Of a stretch of 64,000 nucleotides of DNA, positions 7,646 to 17,587 are shown piece by piece. Source of the stretch: Oligella sp050920755 (GTDB lineage: Bacteria; Pseudomonadota; Gammaproteobacteria; Burkholderiales; Burkholderiaceae_B); NCBI RefSeq assembly GCF_050920755.1, contig NZ_CP158480.1:496001-560000 (forward strand), given 5' to 3'. The first letter of the stretch is position 1; every line of letters starts with the position of its first letter. A model generated the notes under the pieces. It saw only the letters and a program-made list of their open reading frames with translations, had not been told where the DNA came from and searched no databases. A program made the translations under genes and the position numbers.

Positions 7646-9529
7646 TTAGAGACGGTATTTATGCGCTAAGGTATTTTGAATATTGCGCATCAGTCTAAAG
7701 CCCTCTCTTAAGACGCGAGTGCTTAGATCATTCAGCTTTTTAGGGTCGATATTATTACTTAAGGCAACGCCCTTATCCTCTTGTTCGAAATGATGCTTCA
7801 TGCGCAATAACTGAATAAAAGCAAAGGTTTCAATACAGCCCTGCAGTTGCTTTTTATCCAAATCGGCTTTATCTATGACCTCGCGCAGACGATCAAAGGT
7901 ATTGGTAGCGGTGGAGCCATGCTTTAAAGAGAGAATGCGTGCAATATCCACAATAATGGCGGCTCCGTTAAACTTCAGATTGATGGTGCCGTCACTGCGC
8001 GTAGAAAAATCCTTGAAAAGACCCAAAGGAGGGCGGTTTCTTAAGGCGTTTTGCGTTAAAAAACGTAAAAATAAACCCTGTTCAGGTGCATATTTAGCTA
8101 ACCAGTTTCTTAATTGCTGAGCTAAGTTAAGATTGCCGGCGATGGCTCTAAAATCAAAGAAAATTGTGGCATTTAAGAGCGCTTTAGCATCAGGGTTATT
8201 AATCCACTGCGTAAAGCGTTGACGCCATTCCGTATCGCTCAGACAGCACTCCGGATTCATCGCCATGATATTACCGCTACAGAGCGGGAAGCCGATTTTA
8301 TCCAGATCGTGATTTACTTCCGTAGCAAAGGCGACCAATGCTGCCCGTGTGTTGGCTCTGTCATCGGTATCTTTAAAGATGATGCCATTATCCTGATCGG
8401 TATAAAAGAGCTGCTCATCACGTCCCTCGGAACCCATGGCTATCCATGCAAAATCAATATTTTGCACCTCCGGATGATGCTGCATATGTATGTTAATGAC
8501 CGATCGAACGATTTGATCGTTTAAGTGTGAAATAAGATGCGTTAGCTGCTCAATCGCCACTCCTTGAGCCATCATATTTTTGGCGAGCTTTTTGATTTGA
8601 CTTTGGCTGAAACGTAAATCATCGAGATGCTTTGCCTCCTTAATCCCTTGGGCAATATCAGTTAGGCCGATACGCTGCAAAGCAAATAGGTCACGCTCGG
8701 AAATAACTCCCAATAGCCGTTTATGATGGTCAATCACAAAAATATGTCTAAAACCATGTTTAGCCATAATAATCGCAGCTTCATAGGCTAGATTATCAGC
8801 ACTTAAAGCAATCGGATCGGGCGTCATAAAATCGGCAATAGGACGGTCCAAATCAACTTCAGGAATCGCCACACGGCGCAACACATCATTCAGGGTAAAA
8901 ATACCCAGCGGATGTTGCGCCTCATTAACGATCGCCATGGAGCCGATATTAGTTTCGGCCAAGATGGTGAGCACCTCTCTTAAGGGCTTATCGGGGCCGC
9001 AGGTGATTACCTCGGCTTTAAGTACCTCACGTAGCTCAAGCGCTAAGGGTTGCTCGGCACTTTGGGTATGGCTATGTTGATTCTGGATAATGCGCTTGGA
9101 CTCTTCGAGTAGTGACGCCAGCCGCGCCTCACAGAAGCTTCTAAAGGTCGGACATTCGCGATGCAACCGGTAGAAAATCGCCGCCGGCACTTCATACACA
9201 AAGCAGTCCGTCACCGCAATAAACTGGCTGCTGTTCGGTAGATTGGAAATTAAGGGACCATAGGGAAAGGCATCGCCTTCTTCGTACTCAAAGGCATTTT
9301 TAAAGTTTTCTACCTCTTTGGCCTCGCGTTGGCTCTCGACAAAACCCTGCTTAATAATGACAAAGGTATCCGGCGGACTGTCTTCAGTAATATCAAGAAT
9401 TACTTCACCGGCTTTGAAGTAGTTGGTTTCGCAATGTGTTGCGAGCATCTCCAAAAACGGCATATCCATTTTTTGGAAGGGATAAAAATGCTGTAAATGG
9501 GCGATGGTTGCGCGAATGACCTCATCCAT
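7646..9529 (-). CDS. cNMP-binding/CBS-pair/DUF294 putative nucleotidyltransferase
   Basis: A 627-residue multidomain cytoplasmic protein. Residues about 10-135 form a cyclic-nucleotide-binding-like beta roll (GEVILDITEDSPPDTFVIIKQGFVE). About 165-285 is a CBS pair (GSMAIVNEAQHPLGIFTLNDVLRR and HIFVIDHHKRLLGVISERDLF). The remainder is DUF294, a nucleotidyltransferase-like domain with MGSEGRDEQLFYTDQDNG (G-S...D-x-D type active site) and its substrate-binding partner domain. The product is unknown. The ATG at 9529 is preferred to a TTG at 9541 because GAGGT precedes it closely. It forms an operon with the exonuclease and lies in the acetate block. Confidence 0.85.
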   Translation of the reverse strand: MDEVIRATIAHLQHFYPFQKMDMPFLEMLATHCETNYFKAGEVILDITEDSPPDTFVIIKQGFVESQREAKEVENFKNAFEYEEGDAFPYGPLISNLPNSSQFIAVTDCFVYEVPAAIFYRLHRECPTFRSFCEARLASLLEESKRIIQNQHSHTQSAEQPLALELREVLKAEVITCGPDKPLREVLTILAETNIGSMAIVNEAQHPLGIFTLNDVLRRVAIPEVDLDRPIADFMTPDPIALSADNLAYEAAIIMAKHGFRHIFVIDHHKRLLGVISERDLFALQRIGLTDIAQGIKEAKHLDDLRFSQSQIKKLAKNMMAQGVAIEQLTHLISHLNDQIVRSVINIHMQHHPEVQNIDFAWIAMGSEGRDEQLFYTDQDNGIIFKDTDDRANTRAALVAFATEVNHDLDKIGFPLCSGNIMAMNPECCLSDTEWRQRFTQWINNPDAKALLNATIFFDFRAIAGNLNLAQQLRNWLAKYAPEQGLFLRFLTQNALRNRPPLGLFKDFSTRSDGTINLKFNGAAIIVDIARILSLKHGSTATNTFDRLREVIDKADLDKKQLQGCIETFAFIQLLRMKHHFEQEDKGVALSNNIDPKKLNDLSTRVLREGFRLMRNIQNTLAHKYRL

Positions 9530-9604
9530 AAACGACCTCAATTGATGATTAAAAAAGGCGTGAAAAGTCGGCTTAATGCTTAATAACTAAATGGCGTTGA
9601 GGGC

Positions 9605-9647
9605 AAAAAAGCGCAACCAGTTCAGTAACATACCGATTGCGCTTTTT
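9605..9647 (-). terminator. Rho-independent terminator downstream of sat
   Basis: AAAAAGCGCAA pairs with TTGCGCTTTTT across a 20-base loop. Runs of A on the left and T on the right let it work on either strand. On the minus strand it sits 66 bp after the sat stop codon. Confidence 0.75.
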
Positions 9648-9712
9648 ATTGATAGATTGCCTGCGCTGAATATTAAATATTAAGCACCGCTAAATCAAGC
9701 CCTGACTAGTAT

Positions 9713-11422
9713 TTAGTCATTATCCGCACCGCGATAGCGTTTGTACGGTAAGACGTTCCAGCATCGCTCGTCCAGAGTGTCGGTATTAAGCGCTGAAGGT
9801 GCGTCGCGTAGCAATTTCTTGGCGACTTCGATCTCTTTCTCGACCTCTTTGCGATCCTGATACATAAACTCGTCGGAAGCGCTCTCAGATGCTGAAGCTA
9901 ATTTCTCCTCTAAGTCGGAGATAGTGCGCTCCTGCATACGAGCCATGTCTCTGCGAGCATCGCCGCGCCATGCCGGTTGTAAGGTGCGGTTATGGTCAAG
10001 AAGGGCCGTGTACTCAGCGTACACATCCTTGTAGATATCGGTTGAGTGGTAGCGTGCATCAAAGGTTGCCTGCTCCAGGTCGAGTAGGGTTAACTCATCG
10101 ACCTCAAGCGGTACCGGACGCTTGGAACCGCCCAGGCGGGTGTAGTGCGTATAGTATGGGTACATACTCTTAATCACCTTACCAACCGGAAGTACGCCTT
10201 TACCGTCGGCATCGACGCCCTTAGGCTGTACCCCTTGCATCGCGGCAAGGGCGGATTCGGGACGGATAACCTCTTTCGGTGGTACAAAACCGTAGCGTAG
10301 CATCTCGCGGATACCGGTGCCCGAAATATTTAAGCGGAAGCGCTCATCGTGCGGGCAAGTATGCGGTGTCGCATGGCTGGCACAACGCGTACAATAGAAC
10401 ACCTCGTGGAAGAAGCGTACATCAATACCCATCTCCTCAGGTGTGTACTCATCGAAGATGCTGTGCGCCGCATATTTATCATAGTAACTACCGGTACCTG
10501 CGTGGTCACGACCGATCAGGGCATGGGTACAACCGTAATTCTTCATCAATAATACGTGTAATACTGCCTCGCGCGGACCGGCGAAAATATAGGTCACACG
10601 TAGTGGGCCCAGAATCGCACGATCCTTAGGATAGTAGGTGTCCAGAACGTTACGATAAGCGAGCATACGGTATTCGTGACGTACATACTCACGCTTAGCC
10701 ATTTCAACTAATGGCTGTAAGAAAATACCGTCGACCTCCTCCAGGGCGTTACGGTGAATATACTCGTGACCGCGGTGTAGAGGGTTGGCACCGGTAATAA
10801 AGCCGGCAACGCTTCTGAAACCACGCTCTTCGTAGAATAGCTTCCAAGTGTCCTTGGGCTCTAAGCGAAGCTTCTCAAACGGGCCCCAGTCGGCACGACG
10901 TAATAGATGTAAAGTACCACCGATGGATTTATTACCCATACGACGGTGAATCGAGTCTACCCCCGGGTGGTTACGATCGGTCGTGCCGAAGAGGCTCTGC
11001 GCACGATGCTCTTTATCGTAATCAAAAATATCCTCAATTTCTAAAATAGCAACCGGCTCATTAGAAGAGTCGATTAATGCGACCTCACCACCTACCTTTA
11101 ACGATGAGATAACCTCTGCGTTGCGATCACCAATGGGCGCAAAGCTGATTGGTACGGGCCAAATGGTACCGTCTTTGAGGCGACCTTTTTCAAGAACAGA
11201 AAGATAATCCTCCTGGTTCATAAAGCCCTTGATCGGTGATAATACACCGGTACAGATCATCTCAATGGTGATGACCGCTTCCAAGTCTACACGGATGCTT
11301 TGTAAAGAACGCGCACGCTCCATCTCGGCTTCGCGCTTATCCTCAGGAACAATCTGATTAATTAAGACGCCGCCATGAGGCTTTTGTGGGTACTTGTCAA
11401 AGTTTAATTCTGAACTTGCCAT
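9713..11422 (-). CDS. sat: ATP-sulfurylase-like protein (sulfate adenylyltransferase family) with altered active-site motif and C-terminal extension
   Basis: A 569-residue protein. Residues about 1-400 align by motif with single-domain ATP sulfurylase (ATP + sulfate to APS + PPi): N-terminal PUA-like part, NPLHRGHEYIHR (the HxxH nucleotide loop), GRDHAGTGSYYDKY and a four-Cys/His zinc cluster (CTRCASHATPHTCPHD). Two oddities stand out. The canonical QxRN just before the PxHxxH loop, which holds sulfate- and ATP-contacting Gln and Arg, is replaced by T-G-A-N with one extra residue. About 165 residues follow the usual end, rich in charged helix and with no APS-kinase P-loop. No cysD/N, apr or APS reductase lies nearby. 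A good GGAGA site precedes the ATG. It could be a true Sat variant or an enzyme acting on another oxyanion. Confidence 0.75.
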   Translation of the reverse strand: MASSELNFDKYPQKPHGGVLINQIVPEDKREAEMERARSLQSIRVDLEAVITIEMICTGVLSPIKGFMNQEDYLSVLEKGRLKDGTIWPVPISFAPIGDRNAEVISSLKVGGEVALIDSSNEPVAILEIEDIFDYDKEHRAQSLFGTTDRNHPGVDSIHRRMGNKSIGGTLHLLRRADWGPFEKLRLEPKDTWKLFYEERGFRSVAGFITGANPLHRGHEYIHRNALEEVDGIFLQPLVEMAKREYVRHEYRMLAYRNVLDTYYPKDRAILGPLRVTYIFAGPREAVLHVLLMKNYGCTHALIGRDHAGTGSYYDKYAAHSIFDEYTPEEMGIDVRFFHEVFYCTRCASHATPHTCPHDERFRLNISGTGIREMLRYGFVPPKEVIRPESALAAMQGVQPKGVDADGKGVLPVGKVIKSMYPYYTHYTRLGGSKRPVPLEVDELTLLDLEQATFDARYHSTDIYKDVYAEYTALLDHNRTLQPAWRGDARRDMARMQERTISDLEEKLASASESASDEFMYQDRKEVEKEIEVAKKLLRDAPSALNTDTLDERCWNVLPYKRYRGADND

Positions 11423-11592
11423 AATGTCTCCATGATTATAATTAAATTAACAAAATTTTAAATTTTGCTTTTTTTATTTATTGCTCTTTTTTATTAAGTC
11501 AATTATTAATTGAACTTAAAAATAAAGAACCTAGCGATTACACTAATGTAAGCGTATAACAGCCGGTAGTTATAGTTAGTTATTATTACCTC

Positions 11593-11628
11593 TATAATAT
11601 ACATCTAAAAAGTGCACAAAAAATGTGC
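11593..11628 (+). promoter_or_regulatory. Candidate -10 box and inverted repeat upstream of crbS
   Basis: TATAAT occurs at 11593-11598. An inverted repeat GCACA-N5-TGTGC at 11614-11628 follows, 30-45 bp before the crbS start. I see no convincing -35 element. The whole 235-bp gap between sat and crbS is AT-rich and must contain divergent promoters. Confidence 0.35.
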
Positions 11629-11657
11629 CGCTACTAAAGTAGGAGGGGCGGGAGCTT

Positions 11658-14600
11658 ATGTCACCAACGTACGTTATATTGGCCTCGTTTATTTATTTGG
11701 CCACGCTTTTCGGCATCGCATGGCTGGGTGATCGCTTTCCCTTATATGAAAAGCGTCTTTGGCTAAGACCGGCCGTTTACGGTTTATCGTTAGCGGTTTA
11801 TTGCTCTTCATGGACTTTCTACGGTGCGGTGGGGAGTGCGGTACGCTTCGGTTGGGGCTATTTACCGATTTATTTAGGTCCGCTATTGTTATTTGTGTTT
11901 TTTGGCCTTTTTTTAGAGCGCATGGCCTTGGTGGCACAAACTCAACGCATTGTTTCTATCTCCGATTTTATGGCGAGTCGCTATGAACGTTCTCAGCGCC
12001 TAGCGGGTTTAGTGACCATTGTTGCGCTGATTGCCGTGGTGCCTTATCTGGCTTTACAGTTTAAGGCGGTGACCATGAGTATTGGGGTGTTTATTGGGCA
12101 GGAGATTTCGACCAGCTTTTTTGGAGATCCGGCACTTTATGTGGCTGCTCTAATGGCGCTTTTCGTGATTGTGTTTGGTACTCGTCAAGCGGATGCAACG
12201 GAGCACCGCCCCGGTTTGATGCTAGCGATTGCCTTTGAATCATTGGTCAAGCTCTTGGCCTTAATTGCCGTGGGGATTTTTGCCTTTTTTTGGATTTATG
12301 CGGATGATCTAAATGCCGTCGGTGCGCTTGAAACCTTGACGCAACATACCAGTTCCATGAGTTTTATTGGGCAGACCTTATTAGCCTTTGCAGCGGTGGT
12401 TTGTTTGCCACGTCAGTTCCATGTGACCATAGTGGAGTGTGGCGATGTGCGGGATATTAAGTACGCACGTTGGATGTTTTCACTGTATCTGATACTGATT
12501 GCGTTGATGGTGATACCGATTGCCATGGTGTCTCTAAATGTGTTCGATCAAACGGGTACTGAGGCGGTTGATAGTTATGTATTGGTGTTGCCGCTGCATA
12601 AGGAGAAAACAATACTCGCTTTATTAGCCTATATTGGCGGTTTTTCGGCAGCTACCGGTATGATGATTGTGACCAGTGTGGCCTTGGCGACGATGGTCAG
12701 TAATGATTTGCTCATGCCTTTCTTATTGCGACGTGGTTGGGCTGACGGCAGTCACGGTGATTACTCCAAATCCTTGTTATGGCTGCGGCGCGGTGCGGTT
12801 TTTGTCTTAGTTATGGCGGCGTATGGTTACTATGTCGGCACGGGTTCCGAGACGGCATTGTCAGCCTATGGTTTAATGGCTTTTGCGGCGGTGGTGCAAT
12901 TTGCGCCAGGTCTGATTGGTGGCTTAAGCTGGATGGGTGCGAGTCGCCGTGGTGTTGAAGCAGGCTTGGTAGCAGGCTCCTTACTGTGGGCTTATACCCT
13001 ATTGTTGCCATCGCTAGCCGAATCTGAGTGGTTTTCCTATGAGTGGGTAGAACAAGGGCCTTTCGGTATTCACTGGTTAATGCCACACCAGCTTTTCGGT
13101 GTCAGTGGCATGGATCCTTTAACCCATGGCACCTTTTGGTCATTATTATTTAATGTCGCTTTTTTCCTACTCTTTTCTTTAATCAAAGGGCCGAGTTTAG
13201 GTGAAAGACTACGTACCCGTCCGTTTCTGGATCCCTTCGCTAAGTATCGTCGCCTAGATTCGATGAATGTGCCGAGTAACCTTTTGGTGCAGGACTTATT
13301 GGTGATTAGTGGTCGTATTGTGGGTGAGGCAAAGGCCGGTTGGGCGTTTGAAATGCAGGCGCGAGAAAGAGGGCTGGAGTTGAGCAAGGATTTGCGAGCC
13401 GATGCCGAATGGATTCAATTTGCTGAATTGATGTTGGCCGCTGTCGTCGGTGCCGCTTCCGCACGCTTAGTGTTAAATAGTGCCTTACGCGGTTCCGGGG
13501 CGGAGGTTGACGCCATTGTTTCAGTGTTGGATGAAGCGCGCCAGGAAATGAGCTTTAATCGCGATGTGTTGCTGTCAACACTGGAGAATTTGGAGCAGGG
13601 TATCAGTGTGGTGGATAAGGAAATGTGTTTAGTCGCATGGAATCAGCGTTATGAGGAGTTCTTGGATATTCCGCAACATTTGTTGAGAGTCGGGCAGCCG
13701 GTATCTGAAATTATGGAGTTTAATGCCAAGCGTGGGCGTTTGCGCATGCTTGACGGGGAAAATTTAACCGAATTGATTGAGCGAAGGCTGGGCTATATGC
13801 TTGAGGGAAGTTCTTATTCCGCGCAGCGCTTGATTGCTGACGGGCAGGTGATAGAACTACGCGGTCGACCCTTGCCGGGTGGCGGTTATGTTACCAGTTA
13901 TACCGATGTGACGGAGTTTAAACGGGTCGAACAGGAATTAACAGAGATGAATGTCACGTTGGAGCAACGGGTTGCTGAGCGGACCGAGGAAGCGGAGCGG
14001 GCGCAACAATCACGCAGCTATTTCTTAACCGCAGTGAGTCATGATGTGTTACAGCCGATTAATGCGGCTAGGCTTTTTGCTTCAGCCTTACATGACGGCA
14101 CGGATAGTATCGAGCAGATGCGACATTTGGCGGAACGGGTGGATACCTCCTTACGGGCGGCAGAGGAGCTTTTGGAGGGGTTATTAGATCTATCCAAGCT
14201 AGACAGCGGCGGTTTGCAGGCTGAGATACAGGTGTTTAATGCTAAGGCCTTACTAGATGATTTATACCAGCAGTATGCTCCCTCTGCTAAGCGTAGAAAC
14301 CTGCGCTTTCAAGTGTTTATGCGGCCAGTCTATGTGCGTAGCGATATGCGTTTATTACGGCGTATTTTGCAAAATCTGTTGGCGAATGCCTTTCGTTATA
14401 CCCGAGAGGGGCGCATTATTTTGGGCGGACGAGTGCGTGGTGATGAAGTAGAGTTTCAGGTGTGGGATAGCGGCCAAGGTATTCCTAGCAATCATTTAGC
14501 GCGTATTTTTGACGAGTTTCAGCGCTATGAGCAGAATTTTGATTGGGGTGAAAGGGGTTTAGGTTTGGGCTTATCTATCTGTCAACGTATTTCTGTACTA

Positions 14601-15128
14601 TTGGGGCACCAACTGGCGGTACGTTCGGAAGTGGGTAAAGGCAGTATGTTTAGTGTGCACGTGCCTATTGCTTCTGTAGAGGAGACGATTAAGCCTAATA
14701 TCATTGAAAGCGGTCAAGTCGATTTGCCATTAGCCGGTTTACGTGTCCTTTGTTTGGATAATGACGTAGAAATTATCAGTGGTATGAAGGTGCTTTTAGG
14801 CCAATGGGGTGTCGAGGTGATTGCCGCTACCACTATTGATGAGGCACTCAATAAGATGGAGCAAAAACCACATGTGCTGTTAGCGGATTATCACTTGCAT
14901 GATCGCTTGGACGGTTTGGACAGTCTGGATGCTTTACGTGAAAATGCGCGCTACTTGCATGGTGCCTTATTGACGGCGGACGGTAGTGATGAACTTCGTA
15001 AAAGGGCCCGTCAGCGCGGCTATTTAGTGCTTACCAAGCCGCTTAAACCGGCTAGATTAAGAGCATTTTTAGCGGCTCAATACGAGAGCATTAAGCCGAA
15101 GATCGAGAGCGTCAATGCTAAATCCTAA
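11658..15128 (+). CDS. crbS: CrbS-type SLC5 transporter-like/PAS/hybrid histidine kinase
   Basis: An 1156-residue inner-membrane sensor. Residues about 1-515 form a sodium:solute-symporter (SLC5) module with around 13 hydrophobic segments. About 525-630 is a helical linker of the kind called STAC. About 635-760 is a PAS domain (NLEQGISVVDKEMCLVAWNQ), followed by a coiled coil. The HisKA phosphoacceptor His is in VSHDVLQPINAARL near residue 795, the ATPase N-box NLLANAFRYT is near 905 and the G-box GERGLGLGLSIC near 963. A receiver domain with Asp in VLLADYHLHD near 1075 and Lys in TKPLKP near 1124 ends the protein. CrbS/CrbR controls acetyl-CoA synthetase and acetate use in Vibrio and Pseudomonas. 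Here actP lies just beyond the regulator, supporting the same role. Confidence 0.88.
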   Translation: MSPTYVILASFIYLATLFGIAWLGDRFPLYEKRLWLRPAVYGLSLAVYCSSWTFYGAVGSAVRFGWGYLPIYLGPLLLFVFFGLFLERMALVAQTQRIVSISDFMASRYERSQRLAGLVTIVALIAVVPYLALQFKAVTMSIGVFIGQEISTSFFGDPALYVAALMALFVIVFGTRQADATEHRPGLMLAIAFESLVKLLALIAVGIFAFFWIYADDLNAVGALETLTQHTSSMSFIGQTLLAFAAVVCLPRQFHVTIVECGDVRDIKYARWMFSLYLILIALMVIPIAMVSLNVFDQTGTEAVDSYVLVLPLHKEKTILALLAYIGGFSAATGMMIVTSVALATMVSNDLLMPFLLRRGWADGSHGDYSKSLLWLRRGAVFVLVMAAYGYYVGTGSETALSAYGLMAFAAVVQFAPGLIGGLSWMGASRRGVEAGLVAGSLLWAYTLLLPSLAESEWFSYEWVEQGPFGIHWLMPHQLFGVSGMDPLTHGTFWSLLFNVAFFLLFSLIKGPSLGERLRTRPFLDPFAKYRRLDSMNVPSNLLVQDLLVISGRIVGEAKAGWAFEMQARERGLELSKDLRADAEWIQFAELMLAAVVGAASARLVLNSALRGSGAEVDAIVSVLDEARQEMSFNRDVLLSTLENLEQGISVVDKEMCLVAWNQRYEEFLDIPQHLLRVGQPVSEIMEFNAKRGRLRMLDGENLTELIERRLGYMLEGSSYSAQRLIADGQVIELRGRPLPGGGYVTSYTDVTEFKRVEQELTEMNVTLEQRVAERTEEAERAQQSRSYFLTAVSHDVLQPINAARLFASALHDGTDSIEQMRHLAERVDTSLRAAEELLEGLLDLSKLDSGGLQAEIQVFNAKALLDDLYQQYAPSAKRRNLRFQVFMRPVYVRSDMRLLRRILQNLLANAFRYTREGRIILGGRVRGDEVEFQVWDSGQGIPSNHLARIFDEFQRYEQNFDWGERGLGLGLSICQRISVLLGHQLAVRSEVGKGSMFSVHVPIASVEETIKPNIIESGQVDLPLAGLRVLCLDNDVEIISGMKVLLGQWGVEVIAATTIDEALNKMEQKPHVLLADYHLHDRLDGLDSLDALRENARYLHGALLTADGSDELRKRARQRGYLVLTKPLKPARLRAFLAAQYESIKPKIESVNAKS

Positions 15129-15150
15129 TGATGGATTATTGTGGCGCCGC

Positions 15151-15828
15151 TTAGGACTGCTCGCCGAGAAACTCCTGTAGGTTGGCTTCCGTTTTGCTCT
15201 GCAAGTCGAGTTCATAAGCAAGTAGTACCGCTTGAGTGCGATTGCTCACACCAAGCTTGCGTAAAATGGCCGTCATATGAGTTTTGATAGTGGTTTCAGA
15301 AACACCCAAATCATAGGCGATTTGCTTATTGAGGCGACCACGAGTCACCATCTGCAAGACTCGGAATTGCTGCGGTGTCAGCTCGCTCACGCGCTTTGCT
15401 GCCTCCTTTTCTTTGAGCGTGACTGCAGGCGCTTGTTGTACATTAGTAGGTAACCAGACTTCACCGGTGAGCATATGATCGATGGCTTCGCAGAGTGTTT
15501 CGATATCGGCTGATTTCGGGATATAGCCCATGGCACCGTGGTCAAGGGCGCGTCGCATTAACGTCGGATCCTCGTGCGCGGAGATGATGGCAATGGGTAA
15601 TTGCGGGTGTTGAGCACGTAAAAAAACCAGTGAGCTGTAGCCCTCAGCACCCGGCATATTTAAGTCCAGCAGCAATAAATCCGCATCCGCATGATCATCC
15701 ACTAAGGCAAAAACCGAATCGGCATTTTCCGCTTCGTAAATTTTAGCGCCGGGATAATGCTTAGAGATTAAACCCCTTAAGGCCTCACGGAATAAAGGAT
15801 GGTCATCCGCAATTAATAGTTCGTTCAT
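15151..15828 (-). CDS. crbR: CrbR-type LuxR-family response regulator
   Basis: A 225-residue NarL/LuxR-type regulator. The N-terminal receiver has the acidic pair DD at residues 8-9, phospho-acceptor Asp near 55 (LLLLDLNMPG) and Lys in YIPKSAD. The C-terminal GerE-type helix-turn-helix reads LTPQQFRVLQMVTRGRLNKQIA and then SETTIKTHMTAILRKLG. The ATG at 15828 is used because GGAG lies 6 bases upstream; an upstream TTG would add four residues. It converges on crbS with only 22 bp between, and lies just downstream of actP on the same strand. By analogy with CrbR it should activate acetate genes, perhaps including actP. Confidence 0.85.
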   Translation of the reverse strand: MNELLIADDHPLFREALRGLISKHYPGAKIYEAENADSVFALVDDHADADLLLLDLNMPGAEGYSSLVFLRAQHPQLPIAIISAHEDPTLMRRALDHGAMGYIPKSADIETLCEAIDHMLTGEVWLPTNVQQAPAVTLKEKEAAKRVSELTPQQFRVLQMVTRGRLNKQIAYDLGVSETTIKTHMTAILRKLGVSNRTQAVLLAYELDLQSKTEANLQEFLGEQS

Positions 15829-15844
15829 CACCCACTCCAAAATA

Positions 15845-15876
15845 CAAAAAAGGGAGTCTAAAAATAGACCCCCTTT
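15845..15876 (-). terminator. Terminator downstream of actP
   Basis: On the minus strand a 12-bp stem with one mismatch (AAAGGGAGTCTA against TAGACCCCCTTT, 4-base loop) is followed by a run of T. It separates actP from crbR, although read-through is possible. Confidence 0.65.
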
Positions 15877-15925
15877 ATTATATGCACATTTTTTTTATCA
15901 AATGTGAGCTTTTATGCAGTTAAAC

Positions 15926-17587
15926 TTAGTGCACTTCTGCTTTGCTGATACCGAGACCGGTTTGAGAGCGAACGTTGAGTGCATCGAAAGCTGCTTTTTC
16001 CTTGGCCGCATCTGCACTCTTATCAGTGATAGAGAAGAACCAGATAGCGATGAAGGCTAATGGGATTGAAAGAATACCCGGGTTAGGGAATGGCGTGATA
16101 GGTGCGGCAAAGCCGAACACATCAACCCAAACGGTTTTACTTAAGACAACCCAAACGGTTGCGGTAATTAAACCGATGAAGCCACCGAGAGTCGCGCCGC
16201 GAGTCGTACAACCGCGCCATGAGATGGACAATACCAACACAGGGAAGTTGGAGCTCGCAGCAATAGCGAAGGCTAAGCCAACCATGAAGGCAACGTTTTG
16301 GTTTTCAAAGATAATACCTAAAAGAATGGCCAACACACCCAAGGCAACCGTAGAAATACGGGAAATACGCATTTTTTGCTCTTCGGTCACATTGCCTTTA
16401 GCGATTACATTGTCGTATAAGTCATGTGAAATCGCAGCTGCCCCCGCTAGTGATAAACCGGCAACTACCGCCACAATGGTCGCAAAAGTCACTGCCGCTA
16501 AGAAGCCCAGTAATAACTCACCACCCACCGCATTGGCTAAGTGAACCGCAACCATGTTAGTACCGCCGATAAGATCCTTAATCAGATCGAAGCTACCGTC
16601 AGGACCGCGATTGAACAGCTCAGGGTTTTGGCTGAGTAACCAAATCGCACCGAAACCGATGATGAAGGTTAAAAGATAGAAGTAACCGATAAAGCTACTG
16701 GCCCAAATCACGGATTTACGGGCTTCTTGAGCATTAGCAACAGTAAAGAAGCGCATTAAGATGTGTGGTAAACCGGCAGTACCCAAAGCGAGGGCTAAAC
16801 CGAGTGATAAGGCGTTAATCGGGTTGGAAATCAAACTCTCACCTGGCGCTAAAATACGACGACCGTCACGGTGAATTTCTACCGCTTTTTCGAGCATGGT
16901 ATCAACATTAAAGTTGAAGGATTTCAGTACCAGGAAAGTCATTAAAGTAGCACCGAATAGCATCAATACGGCTTTAATGATTTGTACCCAAGTCGTTGCC
17001 GTCATACCGCCGAAAGCAACATAAATCATCATCAGGGCACCCACAATCACTACGGCTAATTTATAGTTAATGCCGAATAGTAAAACGATGAGCTTACCGG
17101 CACCTACCATCTGTGCAATCAGATAGAGACAGATGATCAGTAGAGAAGCACTGGCGGCAAGGGTACGCATCTGTGTTTGCTTTAAACGGAATGCAGTCAC
17201 GTCGGCAAAGTTATAGCGACCGAGGTTACGTAAACGTTCAGCGATTAAGAACATCACCGTAGGCCATCCGAACATAAAGCCAATCGCATAAACCACACCA
17301 TCAAAACCACTCACATATACCATACCGGCAATACCTAAGAAGGATGCGGCTGATAAGTAGTCACCGGCGATTGCAAGACCGTTTTGGAAACCGGAAATAC
17401 CGCCGCCGGCAGTATAGAAGTCGGAAGTGGACTGTGTCTTGCGAGCGGCCCAATAGGTAATGCCCATGGTACCGGCAATAAACACTAAGAACATGATAAT
17501 GGCCGGTTTACTCGGACCGCCGGTGGCTGCGTGCGCCATTGAGGTGGAAGCTGCCAATAGTAAAAGTGTAGCAAATAACCTAGACAT
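15926..17587 (-). CDS. actP: Cation/acetate symporter ActP
   Basis: A 553-residue SLC5 symporter. It begins with a cleavable-looking signal (LLLLAASTSMAHA), as E. coli ActP does, then about 13 membrane segments. Typical motifs include YWAARKTQSTSDFYTAGGGISGFQNG in short, GDYLSAASFLG, and GTAGLPHILMRFFTV. It takes up acetate and related short carboxylates with sodium. Its ATG overlaps the stop of the DUF485 gene by one base (TAATG), the standard yjcH-actP pairing. A neighbouring CrbS/CrbR pair is the likely regulator. No acs gene is inside the window. Confidence 0.9.
   Translation of the reverse strand: MSRLFATLLLLAASTSMAHAATGGPSKPAIIMFLVFIAGTMGITYWAARKTQSTSDFYTAGGGISGFQNGLAIAGDYLSAASFLGIAGMVYVSGFDGVVYAIGFMFGWPTVMFLIAERLRNLGRYNFADVTAFRLKQTQMRTLAASASLLIICLYLIAQMVGAGKLIVLLFGINYKLAVVIVGALMMIYVAFGGMTATTWVQIIKAVLMLFGATLMTFLVLKSFNFNVDTMLEKAVEIHRDGRRILAPGESLISNPINALSLGLALALGTAGLPHILMRFFTVANAQEARKSVIWASSFIGYFYLLTFIIGFGAIWLLSQNPELFNRGPDGSFDLIKDLIGGTNMVAVHLANAVGGELLLGFLAAVTFATIVAVVAGLSLAGAAAISHDLYDNVIAKGNVTEEQKMRISRISTVALGVLAILLGIIFENQNVAFMVGLAFAIAASSNFPVLVLSISWRGCTTRGATLGGFIGLITATVWVVLSKTVWVDVFGFAAPITPFPNPGILSIPLAFIAIWFFSITDKSADAAKEKAAFDALNVRSQTGLGISKAEVH

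Noticed and set aside
10279..10629. Plus-strand frame of 116 codons opposite the ATP-sulfurylase-like gene
   Set aside because: Antisense to a well-supported gene; composition (many Arg/His/Cys) is typical of shadow frames.
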